Below, in pieces: positions 43,055-51,353 of a DNA stretch of 64,000 nucleotides; position 1 is the first letter of the stretch, and each line of letters starts with the position of its first letter. Made by a program: the position numbers and the translations under genes. Below the pieces are notes generated by a model. The model saw only the letters and a list, made by a program, of their open reading frames with translations, ran no database searches and was not told the DNA's origin. Source of the stretch: Cryobacterium sp. Y29 (GTDB taxonomy: Bacteria > Actinomycetota > Actinomycetes > Actinomycetales > Microbacteriaceae); the NCBI RefSeq assembly GCF_002929825.1, contig NZ_PJJN01000035.1:62001-126000 (forward strand). Direction: 5' to 3'.

Positions 43055-43731
43055 GCGTTGGTCCTGACGTTGTCGAGGCTGGCGGAGGGTGTTCTGGCTG
43101 GGTTCACACTCGCCGAACGTCGGAAGGCGGCGGTGATGGGGTCGATCAACTCGCCCGGGTCGACCGTGCGTCCCAGCACGCGCGACATGGTGGTCACACC
43201 GGCATCGCGAATGCCACAGGCGATGATGCGCGAATAGGCTTCCAGAGAGTTGCTGCAGTTGAGTGCGAAACCGTGCATTGTGACACCCTGAGCGACGCGA
43301 ATTCCGATGGCAGCGATCTTGTCTTCATGGCCAGCCTTGCCGACCCAGACGCCCGAGCGTCCGGCCACCCGCACGGCGTCGATGCCGAACTCGATCAGAA
43401 CCTCAATCAGTATGGCTTCGAGGGATCGAACATAGCCGACGACGTCGACGGGTTCGTGCAAGTGCACAATGGGATACCCGACCAGTTGGCCAGGTCCGTG
43501 CCAGGTAATCTTGCCACCCCGGTCGACGTCGATCACCGGCGTATCGTCGACGGGGCGTTCCTCAGGCAGGGTGCGTTTTCCGGCCGTATACACAGCGGGA
43601 TGCTCCAGCAGGAGGACGGTGTCCGGTCGCTCGCGGGCGACGACAGAACGATGGACTGCGCGTTGGAGCTCTAGGCCCTCAACATACGGCACGGAGTTGG
43701 CGCTTAGCCCCGCGACGACAAAGTCGAGCAT
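43051..43731 (-). CDS. lipB: Octanoyl-ACP:protein N-octanoyltransferase
   Basis: 226 residues. Family motifs: [35 protein letters not shown], and the catalytic Cys in [13 protein letters not shown]. It moves octanoate from the acpP product to the lipoyl domains, the step before lipA. The start follows TAGACT by 6 nt with no ribosome binding site, so the lipB-lipA transcript appears leaderless. Confidence 0.96.
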   Translation of the reverse strand: MLDFVVAGLSANSVPYVEGLELQRAVHRSVVARERPDTVLLLEHPAVYTAGKRTLPEERPVDDTPVIDVDRGGKITWHGPGQLVGYPIVHLHEPVDVVGYVRSLEAILIEVLIEFGIDAVRVAGRSGVWVGKAGHEDKIAAIGIRVAQGVTMHGFALNCSNSLEAYSRIIACGIRDAGVTTMSRVLGRTVDPGELIDPITAAFRRSASVNPARTPSASLDNVRTNA

Positions 43732-43737
43732 TTGCTC

Positions 43738-43743
43738 AGTCTA
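43738..43743 (-). promoter_or_regulatory. -10 box for a leaderless lipB-lipA transcript
   Basis: On the minus strand TAGACT, GAGCAA, then ATG at 43731. The hexamer is identical to those before rnpB and the RDD gene. Confidence 0.65.
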
Positions 43744-43896
43744 GGGGTGCAGTGGCAAATCTGCGTGCAACACGTACAGTGGGCGCGAAGCACTGGGCGG
43801 ATTTTTCGACTCCTCCACAACGGCCCGGATCGTGCGCCCTGCACGGATGAGGTATGGGCGCGTCGGTCAGCCGGTTGTGCAGGAGAACATGGTCCC

Positions 43897-45801
43897 GTGA
43901 GACGACGCGCTGAACAATCCCCGGCTTCGGTCGACGAGAAACACTGGCAGGACTCGGCTCAGCAGACGGCACACCGCGACGTCGACGATGCTGACGCTGA
44001 TCCGAGCTCTGTGGAAACGTTGCACACGGAAGGTATCGTTGCCGGACACCGCGTAATCCGTCTGTTGGGCACTGGGGACCGCGCCGTGGTCTACCTGGGA
44101 CATTCCGGTTCCGGGAGCGTCGTTGCTCTCAAGGTTTTTCACGCCACCACCGAATCGGCAAGCGTCGAACTCGACATCGCCGTGCTGACATCGGCCGCCG
44201 CGCCGGGACTCGTGCGTCTGCTTGACGTCGCGCAAGTGCGCGATGGCCGCATCTGTCTGATTCTGGAACGGCTCTCCGGGGGGTCCCTCGCCAAGTATCT
44301 GGTCGAACACCCGTCGCTGTCGCCGGGCGAGGTCGTGACCCTGCTGGCACCGATCACTGTAGCCCTCAGCGCCATGCACACGGCCGGGTTCGCGCACGGG
44401 AGCGTCAGCCAGTCAACAGTTCTGCTCGATGCGAATGGCCGAGCGGTACTGACCGGTTTTGGTGCTGTTTCGAACCTCACCGATGCGCCTCGGGACCGAA
44501 TGCGGCGGCTGCGAGTCGATTACGAACGCTTGGGAATTCTCATGGTGGCTGTCCTTGAGTCGGTCGACAGAACCGACCCGCACCACGAGAGTGGAGCCGC
44601 ACTGGTGCGACGATTTCAGGCTGCTGTCGATCCCGCCGGGGCTCCAGAAAAGGCAGATCAGGCAGCCCGCACCGCACCCCACGGTTCGATCCTCGGCACA
44701 CTGGAATATGACCTTTTCGGTTGGGCCGACGCCGAACCACTTTGCGGTTTTCACACCGACGACCGACGGGATTTACAGTCAGCCACGGTAAACGCTGCCG
44801 TCGTCGAGACGGAAGCCGGGCAGGTCAACGGAGTTCAGCTTCGCCACACCGCTCTCCAAACGCACCCGGTCAGGGCGGGGGTTTCCATCGGCAACAATTC
44901 TCAGGATGAAACCCGCGCCGACAAATTGGGCGGCAAACTCGACAACGACGTGGATTCCGCGGGTTACCGCGGCGAGGAACACGGCGAGGAACACGGCGAG
45001 GAACACGGCGAGAGCTTCGACGAGAGTTTCGACGACAGGCTGCCACGCGGTCCTTTCTCCCTCGGTGGCGGTACTGCTCTCCGCAGTCTCTCCGGTCGGG
45101 GCACCGCCTTTTTAGGTGCGCTGCAGCAGAGGGTGGGCCTCCGTCAAGTTTTCGAGGGGATCGTCGACTCCCTGGTCGACGCGCATCCGTTCAACTCTGC
45201 GGGGCATGCACTGCGTAAACGTCTACATGGGCACCATCGGTTCCTGCTGGTGGCCGCGATCGGAGGCGCCTGCATTCTCATGCTCGCCCTGACTCTGTTC
45301 CCCATCTCGGGCCGTGCCGGTGAAACCGGGCCACCCGAGACTGCAGGCACAAACGGTGCCGCTCCTATCAACGGCACGCCCGGGGTCGCCGGGAGCCCGA
45401 CAATACCAACAGCAACGGCCGATGTACCAGCGGATGCCGCGGGCTCTGCCAATCAGGCGGCAATAGCGGGGGATGACCCGATAGCGGCCGTGCTGGCCCT
45501 GCTCGAGCGTCGGACTGCGTGCCTGGCCACCACGTCCCTGGTCTGCTTGGTCGACGTGGACCAGACCGGGTCGGCCATGCTGGCCTCAGACAGCTACGAC
45601 GTTCGTGAGCGGCAACAGGGTCTATCCGGACGGGATATCGCCGACTACGCCAGCTACTCGCCGTCACTGGCTGAACGCAGCGGCGACCTGGCCGTCGTCG
45701 TGCTGACGCCGGTGCCCGGGCAGCAAAAAAGCCAGCCGGCCTCGGTCCTTGTGGTCAAGGGCGAGGACGGCTGGCGTCTTCGAGAGATTTTCGACTACTG
45801 A
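43897..45801 (+). CDS. Membrane-anchored pseudokinase with an extracytoplasmic domain
   Basis: 634 residues from the GTG at 43897, with AGGAG about 11 nt upstream; the open frame extends back to 43732. Residues about 45-260 form a Ser/Thr kinase-like fold: glycine loop LLGTGDRAVVYLG and Lys79 in VALKVF. The catalytic HRDxKxxN is HGSVSQST (His167-Gly-Ser) and DFG is GFG (Gly187), so both catalytic acids are gone. A low-complexity acidic linker with a GEEH repeat follows, then one membrane segment at about 446-468 (LLVAAIGGACILMLALTLF), a Pro/Ala/Thr linker, and an outside domain of about 110 residues. It is probably a scaffold or sensor rather than a kinase. Divergent from lipB. Confidence 0.83.
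   Translation: MRRRAEQSPASVDEKHWQDSAQQTAHRDVDDADADPSSVETLHTEGIVAGHRVIRLLGTGDRAVVYLGHSGSGSVVALKVFHATTESASVELDIAVLTSAAAPGLVRLLDVAQVRDGRICLILERLSGGSLAKYLVEHPSLSPGEVVTLLAPITVALSAMHTAGFAHGSVSQSTVLLDANGRAVLTGFGAVSNLTDAPRDRMRRLRVDYERLGILMVAVLESVDRTDPHHESGAALVRRFQAAVDPAGAPEKADQAARTAPHGSILGTLEYDLFGWADAEPLCGFHTDDRRDLQSATVNAAVVETEAGQVNGVQLRHTALQTHPVRAGVSIGNNSQDETRADKLGGKLDNDVDSAGYRGEEHGEEHGEEHGESFDESFDDRLPRGPFSLGGGTALRSLSGRGTAFLGALQQRVGLRQVFEGIVDSLVDAHPFNSAGHALRKRLHGHHRFLLVAAIGGACILMLALTLFPISGRAGETGPPETAGTNGAAPINGTPGVAGSPTIPTATADVPADAAGSANQAAIAGDDPIAAVLALLERRTACLATTSLVCLVDVDQTGSAMLASDSYDVRERQQGLSGRDIADYASYSPSLAERSGDLAVVVLTPVPGQQKSQPASVLVVKGEDGWRLREIFDY
44971..45010 (+). repeat. 12-bp tandem repeat in the pseudokinase gene
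   Basis: GGCGAGGAACAC occurs three times exactly (44971-45006) and begins a fourth. It encodes Gly-Glu-Glu-His units in the cytoplasmic linker. The unit is in frame, so copy number can vary without breaking the protein. Confidence 0.93.
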
Positions 45802-45846
45802 ATTGCACCAAAACCGCAGGTGGTCCAGAGCGGAAAAACCGAGCTG

Positions 45847-47217
45847 TTAGATGCCGAGGTTGCCCTCGAATGCACCGGCCTCAAGCCGCGTCTTCATCGT
45901 GGTGAGGAAGCTGGCTGCATCCGCACCGTCGATGATGCGGTGGTCGTAAGAGAGGGCGAGATACACGCTCGAACGGATCGCGATCGAATCAAGGCCGTCG
46001 TTGGTGACAACAAGCGGCTTCTTGTAGACGATTCCGGTACCGAGAATGGCGCTCTGCGGCAGGAACACGACGGGAGTGTCGAACAGGGCACCGCGCGAAC
46101 CGGTGTTGGTCAGCGTGAACGTTCCACCACTCAGTTCGTCGGGCTTGAGCTTGTTGTCCCGCGTGCGAGCGGCGAGGTCGGCGATCTGGGCGGCAAAACC
46201 GGCCAGGTCAAGTTCCCCGGCGTTACGCACGACCGGAGTCAGGAGGCCACGCTCGGTATCAACGGCAATGCTGATGTTTTCCTGGGCCGGGTACACGATC
46301 GTGTCACCGTCGATCGTGGCGTTCACGATGGGGATGGCACGAAGCGCCTCGGCGGCAGCCAGAGCGAAGAACGGCAGGAACGAGAGCTTGTTGCCGGTCT
46401 TCTCGGCGAATGCTCCTTTGACCCGATCGCGCAGCAGGGCTACCCGGGTGACATCGACTTCGACCACTGTGGTGAGCTGAGCGGAGGACTGCATCGAGAT
46501 GACGGCACGCTCGGCGACAACCTTGCGTAGGCGGGACATCGGCTGGGTCGTTCCGCGAAGCGGTGAGATCTCGATGGCAGGCGCGGCCACCGCAGCGCCC
46601 ACTGCGGAAGCGGCCCGAACGATGTCTTCCTTTCGGATACGTCCGCCTACGCCGGTGCCGCTGACCGTCGATAGGTCAACGCCGGCTTCGTTCGCCAGCT
46701 TGCGCACGATCGGCGTGACGTAACCGCTGGTTCCAGCGTGTGAGCCCCGAGCCACAGGGGCAGCAGCAGCTGCCTGAACGGCGACCGGCGCCGGGGTAGC
46801 GGCCGGTACCGGAGTCGGGACCGGTGCCGGAGCTGTAACGGGTGCCGGCGCAGCGACCGGTGCCGGAGTGGGGGCAACGGGCTCGGGTGCTGCGACCGCA
46901 ACCGGTGCCTCCGCAACCGGTGCCTCCGCAACCGGTGCCTCCGCAACCGGTGCCTCCGTGACGGGGGCGGCTGCTGCGGAGCCATCGCCGATCGTGACGA
47001 GCGGGGTTCCGACCTCGACAGTCTCATCCTCCTGCACCAAAATGGCTTCGATGATGCCGGCGACCGGAGATGGGATTTCCGTGTCCACCTTGTCGGTCGA
47101 TACCTCGAGCAATGGCTCGTCGACCTCCACCCGGTCGCCCACGTTCTTCAACCAGCGGGTGACCGTGCCCTCTGTGACACTCTCTCCGAGTGCCGGGAGG
47201 CTGACGGATTCGCTCAT
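45847..47217 (-). CDS. sucB: 2-oxo acid dehydrogenase E2 (dihydrolipoyllysine acyltransferase)
   Basis: 456 residues from the ATG at 47217 (MSESVSLPALGESVTEGTV). One lipoyl domain with the target Lys in EVSTDKVDTEIPSP, then a long Ala/Pro/Val linker with four 15-bp repeats, a peripheral subunit-binding domain (VTPIVRKLANEAGVDL, then GTGVGGRIRKEDI), and the acyltransferase core ending in LSYDHRIIDGADAASFL. Databases call this type SucB; since aceE is present and many actinobacteria fuse the 2-oxoglutarate E2 to E1, it may well be the shared pyruvate dehydrogenase E2 (AceF). It follows lpdA by 61 bp. Confidence 0.92.
   Translation of the reverse strand: MSESVSLPALGESVTEGTVTRWLKNVGDRVEVDEPLLEVSTDKVDTEIPSPVAGIIEAILVQEDETVEVGTPLVTIGDGSAAAAPVTEAPVAEAPVAEAPVAEAPVAVAAPEPVAPTPAPVAAPAPVTAPAPVPTPVPAATPAPVAVQAAAAAPVARGSHAGTSGYVTPIVRKLANEAGVDLSTVSGTGVGGRIRKEDIVRAASAVGAAVAAPAIEISPLRGTTQPMSRLRKVVAERAVISMQSSAQLTTVVEVDVTRVALLRDRVKGAFAEKTGNKLSFLPFFALAAAEALRAIPIVNATIDGDTIVYPAQENISIAVDTERGLLTPVVRNAGELDLAGFAAQIADLAARTRDNKLKPDELSGGTFTLTNTGSRGALFDTPVVFLPQSAILGTGIVYKKPLVVTNDGLDSIAIRSSVYLALSYDHRIIDGADAASFLTTMKTRLEAGAFEGNLGI
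46898..46957 (-). repeat. 15-bp tandem repeat in the E2 linker
   Basis: GCAACCGGTGCCTCC (plus strand) occurs four times without interruption. It encodes a five-residue Glu-Ala-Pro-Val-Ala unit in the flexible linker after the lipoyl domain, where length changes would alter the reach of the swinging arm. Confidence 0.95.
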
Positions 47218-47278
47218 GCGTATGTCTCCTTCAAAACCGTTTGCTTGTCTGAAAATTGGATAAAAATGCGGGAACCGA

Positions 47279-48652
47279 CTACATCGCGTGAAGCGGTTTG
47301 CCGGCCAGAGCCAGGAAAGCCTCACCCAGCGCTTCGTTCTGGGTTGGGTGCGCGTGCAAGAACGGTGCGATGTCTTCCGGGAAGGCTTCCCAATTCACCA
47401 CGAGCTGGCCTTCGCCGATGAGTTCGCCGACGCGGGAGCCGATCATGTGAATGCCCACGATGGGGCCGTCCTTGACCCGTACCAGCTTGACCGAACCGGC
47501 GGTGCCCAGAATGGAGCTCTTGCCGTTTCCGCCGAGGTTGTATTCGTAGGTGGAGATCTGGTCGGCACCGAATTTTTCAGCGGCCTTGGCTTCGCTGTAG
47601 CCGACGGAGGCCACTTCGGGATCCGAGTAGGTGACCTTGGGGATATTCAGGTCGTCGACGAGGATCGGGTTGAGCCCGGCAATTTCCTCGGCGACAAAGA
47701 TGCCCTGCTGAAAACCGCGGTGGGCGAGCTGCAGGCCCGGCACGATGTCGCCCACGGCGTAGACGCCGGGAATGTTCGTGGCGAGGCGTTCGTCGGTGAT
47801 GACAAATCCGCGATCCATGGTGACGCCGACCTCGTCAAAGCCGAGTCCAGCGGTGACCGGGCCGCGCCCGACGGCCACAAGCAGCAGGTCGGCCTCAACG
47901 GTCGCGCCATTCTCGAGCGTGACGACAACGCCGGAGTCGGACTGGGTGACACTCTGAAAGCGGATGCCGAGGGAATACTCGATACCGCGCTTGCGGAATG
48001 CGCGCTCGAGTTGCTTGGAAATCGACTCTTCCTCGTTGGGCACGAGGTGCGGCAGGGCCTCGATGATCGTGACATCGGCGCCGAACGACTTCCAGACGCT
48101 CGCGAACTCGACGCCGATGACGCCGCCGCCCAGCACGGCGACCTTCTTTGGAACATAGTCCAGGGCGATTGCGGTCTCGCTCGTGATGACGCGGCCGCCG
48201 ATCTCGAGCCCGGGCAGCGAGCGGGAGTAGGAACCAGTGGCCAGGATCACGTTTTTGCCGACGATCAGGTCGTCGCCAACCTGAACGGTCGTCGGAGAGA
48301 CCAGATGGCCTTCGCCCTCGATCACCGTGATCCCGCGCGCTTTGACCAGGCCCTGCAGTCCCTTGTACTTGCTCGCCACGATGCCCTCGCGGAACGCGTT
48401 GACGGCGGCCATATCGATACCCTCGAACGCGGTCTTGACGCCGTATTTGGCGGCTTCACGACTGACGTCAGCCACTTCGGCCGAGTGCAGGAGTGCCTTG
48501 GTCGGAATGCAGCCGACGTGCAGGCAAGTGCCGCCGAGCTTGCCTTTCTCGATCAGACCAACGGTGAATCCCAGCTGCACGGCACGCAGCGCTGCTGCAT
48601 ATCCACCGCTTCCGCCACCGAGAACGACAATGTCAAAATTCTGTTCCGACAC
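47279..48652 (-). CDS. lpdA: Dihydrolipoyl dehydrogenase (E3)
   Basis: 457 residues from a GTG with GAGGGAG about 8 nt upstream. FAD motif VVLGGGSGGYAAALRA, redox disulfide GGTCLHVGCIPTKALLHSAE, NAD motif VAVLGGGVIGVEFASVWKSF, second FAD contact VYAVGDIVPGLQLAHRG, and the catalytic His-Glu pair in FLHAHPTQNEALGEA. It reoxidises the lipoyl group of E2, which is encoded directly downstream. Both are shared by all 2-oxo acid dehydrogenase complexes of the cell. Confidence 0.97.
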   Translation of the reverse strand: MSEQNFDIVVLGGGSGGYAAALRAVQLGFTVGLIEKGKLGGTCLHVGCIPTKALLHSAEVADVSREAAKYGVKTAFEGIDMAAVNAFREGIVASKYKGLQGLVKARGITVIEGEGHLVSPTTVQVGDDLIVGKNVILATGSYSRSLPGLEIGGRVITSETAIALDYVPKKVAVLGGGVIGVEFASVWKSFGADVTIIEALPHLVPNEEESISKQLERAFRKRGIEYSLGIRFQSVTQSDSGVVVTLENGATVEADLLLVAVGRGPVTAGLGFDEVGVTMDRGFVITDERLATNIPGVYAVGDIVPGLQLAHRGFQQGIFVAEEIAGLNPILVDDLNIPKVTYSDPEVASVGYSEAKAAEKFGADQISTYEYNLGGNGKSSILGTAGSVKLVRVKDGPIVGIHMIGSRVGELIGEGQLVVNWEAFPEDIAPFLHAHPTQNEALGEAFLALAGKPLHAM

Positions 48653-48753
48653 TCAGCTACTCCCTCGCGCATTTACGCTTTGTCACGACGGCCGACAGAT
48701 TCTGCAGATCGGCAGCGTGGTTTGACAAGCTTTTTCTTGCCTCTTCGACTGTA

Positions 48754-50247
48754 CTACGGGCGTGAAAAGTCCTCGGCCAGTCGAAGAAGCGCCCGAACGG
48801 ACACCCCGGTCGGTCCAACACCGGTGAATCCCCAACCTGATCCGGAATTCTGAGCCGGGCCGGCGATGTCAAGGTGAGCCCACGGAATGGTCTGGCCGGC
48901 CGTATCTGTTCCGATGAATTCCCTCAAAAATATCCCGGCGAGGAGCATCCCGCCGGCCGTGCTGCCGATTTTTGCATTCGCGATGTCAGCGACGTCTGAA
49001 TTGAGTGTGGCGCGCAATTCGTTCGGGAATGGCATGGGCCAGGCCGTCTCGCCGGTCGCGGCGCTGGCCGCGAGCACGTGCTGCACGAGAGTGTCATCTC
49101 CCATCACGCCGAAATACCTGTTGCCCAGGGCCACGACAGCAGCACCGGTCAGGGTCGCGACGTCGATGATGGCGTCGGGGTGTTCTTCACCCGCGGCGAC
49201 GATGCCGTCTGCGAGCACGAGGCGACCTTCAGCATCAGTGTTGAGCACCTCAACGGTGCGTCCGCCGCGCATGCGCAGCACGTCGTTGGGGCGGATGGCC
49301 GATCCCGACGGCATGTTTTCGGCGATGCACATCCACGCCGTGATTCGTACTGGCAGCTGGAGCCGAGCTGCGGCTACCACCACTGCAAGGACCGTGGCGG
49401 CCCCCGTCATGTCATACTTCATGCCCACCATCGATGCCGGCGGCTTGAGCGAGAGTCCGCCGGTGTCGAACGTTATGCCCTTGCCAACGAGGGCGAGGTG
49501 TTTGCCGGCCCCGTTCGGGCTATAGCTGAGCTTGACCAGGCGCGGCGGGCGGGTAGAACCCGCACCGACACCGGCAATGCCACCGAACCCGTCGGCTGCG
49601 AGCTGATGCTCATCCCAGACGGTCACATCAAGCGGTAGGCCACGTGCGGCGTCGACCGCCAGGTCGGCGAGCGAGGCCGGGTACAGATCGAGCGGCGGCA
49701 TATTGACGAGGTCCTTGACCAGACCAATCGCCTCGGCGCTGACGCGCGCACGTTCCAGAGCAGATGCTGCCGGGGTCGCACTGTGCACGATGACACTCCG
49801 GGCAGGCAGTTTGGTCGCAGCCAACGAACTGTGCCGGTAAGCCGTGTAGGAGTAGCCACCGAGGGCGGCGCCTTCAAGTACAGCTTCGACCTGGTCGGCA
49901 TCGTCCAGGGGAAGCGAGAATGCCACCGAGGCTGCACCGCTCAGCTGCCGTACGGCAGACCCAGCTGCGTGTCGAAGGGCCTCGGTGTTGAGCAGGCGCC
50001 CCAGCCCGACGATGGCGATGCTGCGCGGTGTCCCGACCATGACCACCAGGCGCACCACCTCGTCACGTGCGCCGGTCGCATTCAGGAGCAAGAGCTGAGC
50101 TGTGACCGACGCGATCAGATCGTCACCGAGCGTGACATCCGCGAGCAACCGCACCCCGTCATCCGTTTGGAGCGAAGCAAGAATAAGGATCTCGGCGGTG
50201 GAGCCCGATGCGGACTCGGTGGACAGGGACAGGGTGGGTACAGTCAT
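48754..50247 (-). CDS. pepA: Leucyl aminopeptidase (M17 family)
   Basis: 497 residues from the ATG at 50247; a longer frame upstream overlaps the next gene's promoter. The M17 core is complete: metal-binding VGKGITFDTGGLSLKP, KYDMTGAATVLAVV, ENMPSGSAIRPNDV and the signature VEVLNTDAEGRLVLADG, and IDVATLTGAAVVALG. A cytosolic hexameric two-metal peptidase. TACCAT lies 6 nt before the ATG with no ribosome binding site. 101 bp separate it from lpdA. Confidence 0.95.
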   Translation of the reverse strand: MTVPTLSLSTESASGSTAEILILASLQTDDGVRLLADVTLGDDLIASVTAQLLLLNATGARDEVVRLVVMVGTPRSIAIVGLGRLLNTEALRHAAGSAVRQLSGAASVAFSLPLDDADQVEAVLEGAALGGYSYTAYRHSSLAATKLPARSVIVHSATPAASALERARVSAEAIGLVKDLVNMPPLDLYPASLADLAVDAARGLPLDVTVWDEHQLAADGFGGIAGVGAGSTRPPRLVKLSYSPNGAGKHLALVGKGITFDTGGLSLKPPASMVGMKYDMTGAATVLAVVVAAARLQLPVRITAWMCIAENMPSGSAIRPNDVLRMRGGRTVEVLNTDAEGRLVLADGIVAAGEEHPDAIIDVATLTGAAVVALGNRYFGVMGDDTLVQHVLAASAATGETAWPMPFPNELRATLNSDVADIANAKIGSTAGGMLLAGIFLREFIGTDTAGQTIPWAHLDIAGPAQNSGSGWGFTGVGPTGVSVRALLRLAEDFSRP

Positions 50248-50253
50248 ATAAGG

Positions 50254-50259
50254 ATGGTA
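50254..50259 (-). promoter_or_regulatory. -10 box for a leaderless pepA transcript
   Basis: On the minus strand TACCAT, CCTTAT, then ATG at 50247, without a ribosome binding site. Confidence 0.45.
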
Positions 50260-50348
50260 TCCATGACGCCCAGCCACCCGCTCCCGGCTGTTCGCTCTGG
50301 GCACGATGGTGAAAACCCCGAAAGACTGCACGAATGGGCGCCTCGGAT

Positions 50349-50354
50349 TAGAGT
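50349..50354 (+). promoter_or_regulatory. -10 box for a leaderless PAC2-family transcript
   Basis: TAGAGT, TAAGGA, then ATG at 50361. The AAGGA touches the start codon and is too close to act as a ribosome binding site. Confidence 0.6.
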
Positions 50355-50360
50355 TAAGGA

Positions 50361-51284
50361 ATGCCAGACCCCGAGGAGCTCTACACACTCACCGCCGACG
50401 CCGATGGCGTCCCGGAGGGACTGCACCTCGTCATGGGTCTGACCGGCTTCGCGGATGCCGGTGGTGCGGTAGCGCAATTCACCGACTACTTGCTGACCAC
50501 CCTGGATCACACCATCGTTGCGTCGTTTGATACCGACACCCTGCTCGACTATCGGGCCCGGCGCCCGATCATCTACTTTGATCAGGATCACCTCACGAAC
50601 TACCAGCCACCATCGCTCCAGCTATACCTGGCCCGCGACGAGATCGGCCAGCCGTTCCTTTTTTTGACCGGCTTCGAACCAGACTTCCGCTGGGAGCAGT
50701 TCACGGCGGCTATGCTGCAGCTCGTCGACCGTTTCACTGTCTCCTCGACGACCTGGGTGCACGCCATTCCCATGCCCGTCCCGCACACCCGTCCGATCGG
50801 TGTGACCGTCAGCGGCAATCGTTCCGACCTCATCGAAAATCGATCGGTTTGGCGGCCGCACACGCAGGTAGCCGCCAACGTTCTACACCTTCTGGAGTTC
50901 CGCTTGCAGGAGCATGGCGCATCGACCGTCGGCTACGTATTACTCATTCCGCATTACCTGGGTGATACCGAGTTTCCAGCCGCAGCCCTCAGCGCGTTGG
51001 AAAGCACGAGCGCATCGACGGGTTTGATCTTCCCCACCGATCACCTGCGCGAGGCAAACAGAGAATTTGTCGCTCGCATCGACGACCAGGTGCAGGGCAA
51101 TCCGGAGCTGGCCAAACTTGTGGGTACCCTCGAGCAGCGCTACGACGCCTATATGGAAGGGAGCCCGCTGCGTTCGCCACTCACCGGCGAAGACGGCGAG
51201 CTGCCGTCGGCCGATGAGATCGCTGCAGAACTTGAAAACTTCCTGGCCCTGCGCCGCAGCCGCGATGACGGCTCTGCCAGCTGA
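50361..51284 (+). CDS. PAC2-family protein (proteasome assembly chaperone 2-like)
   Basis: 307 residues. Family pattern: LVMGLTGFADAGGAVAQFTD, then ASFDTDTLLDYRARRPIIYF, FLFLTGFEPDFRWEQFTAAM and TRPIGVTVSGNR. These PAC2/DUF75 proteins are widespread in actinobacteria and resemble archaeal and eukaryotic proteasome assembly chaperones; their bacterial role is not established. The acidic C-terminus (TGEDGELPSADEIAAELENF) may be a partner-binding tail. Divergent from pepA and probably leaderless. Confidence 0.9.
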   Translation: MPDPEELYTLTADADGVPEGLHLVMGLTGFADAGGAVAQFTDYLLTTLDHTIVASFDTDTLLDYRARRPIIYFDQDHLTNYQPPSLQLYLARDEIGQPFLFLTGFEPDFRWEQFTAAMLQLVDRFTVSSTTWVHAIPMPVPHTRPIGVTVSGNRSDLIENRSVWRPHTQVAANVLHLLEFRLQEHGASTVGYVLLIPHYLGDTEFPAAALSALESTSASTGLIFPTDHLREANREFVARIDDQVQGNPELAKLVGTLEQRYDAYMEGSPLRSPLTGEDGELPSADEIAAELENFLALRRSRDDGSAS

Positions 51285-51340
51285 AACCATCTCACGGCAC
51301 CAGGTGAACCGGCTTGAAGTGCCGCTCGGGATGAACTCGA

Positions 51341-51346
51341 TAGAAT
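51341..51346 (+). promoter_or_regulatory. -10 box for a leaderless MFS-transporter transcript
   Basis: TAGAAT, 7 nt (AGCCCTA), then the GTG at 51354, without a ribosome binding site. Confidence 0.6.
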
Positions 51347-51353
51347 AGCCCTA

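Noticed and set aside
43732..43896. 55-codon N-terminal extension of the pseudokinase
   Set aside because: It begins at the lipB start, overlaps the lipB promoter, has no ribosome binding site and is not kinase-like. The GTG at 43897 has AGGAG upstream.
46898..46957. CRISPR-like short repeats
   Set aside because: Units of 15 bp follow each other without spacers and encode a regular Glu-Ala-Pro-Val-Ala linker inside the E2 gene. No CRISPR array or cas gene is present in the window.
47288..48853. 521-codon open frame antisense to lpdA
   Set aside because: Lies almost wholly within lpdA, whose FAD, disulfide and NAD motifs are intact. The antisense translation is low-complexity and family-less.
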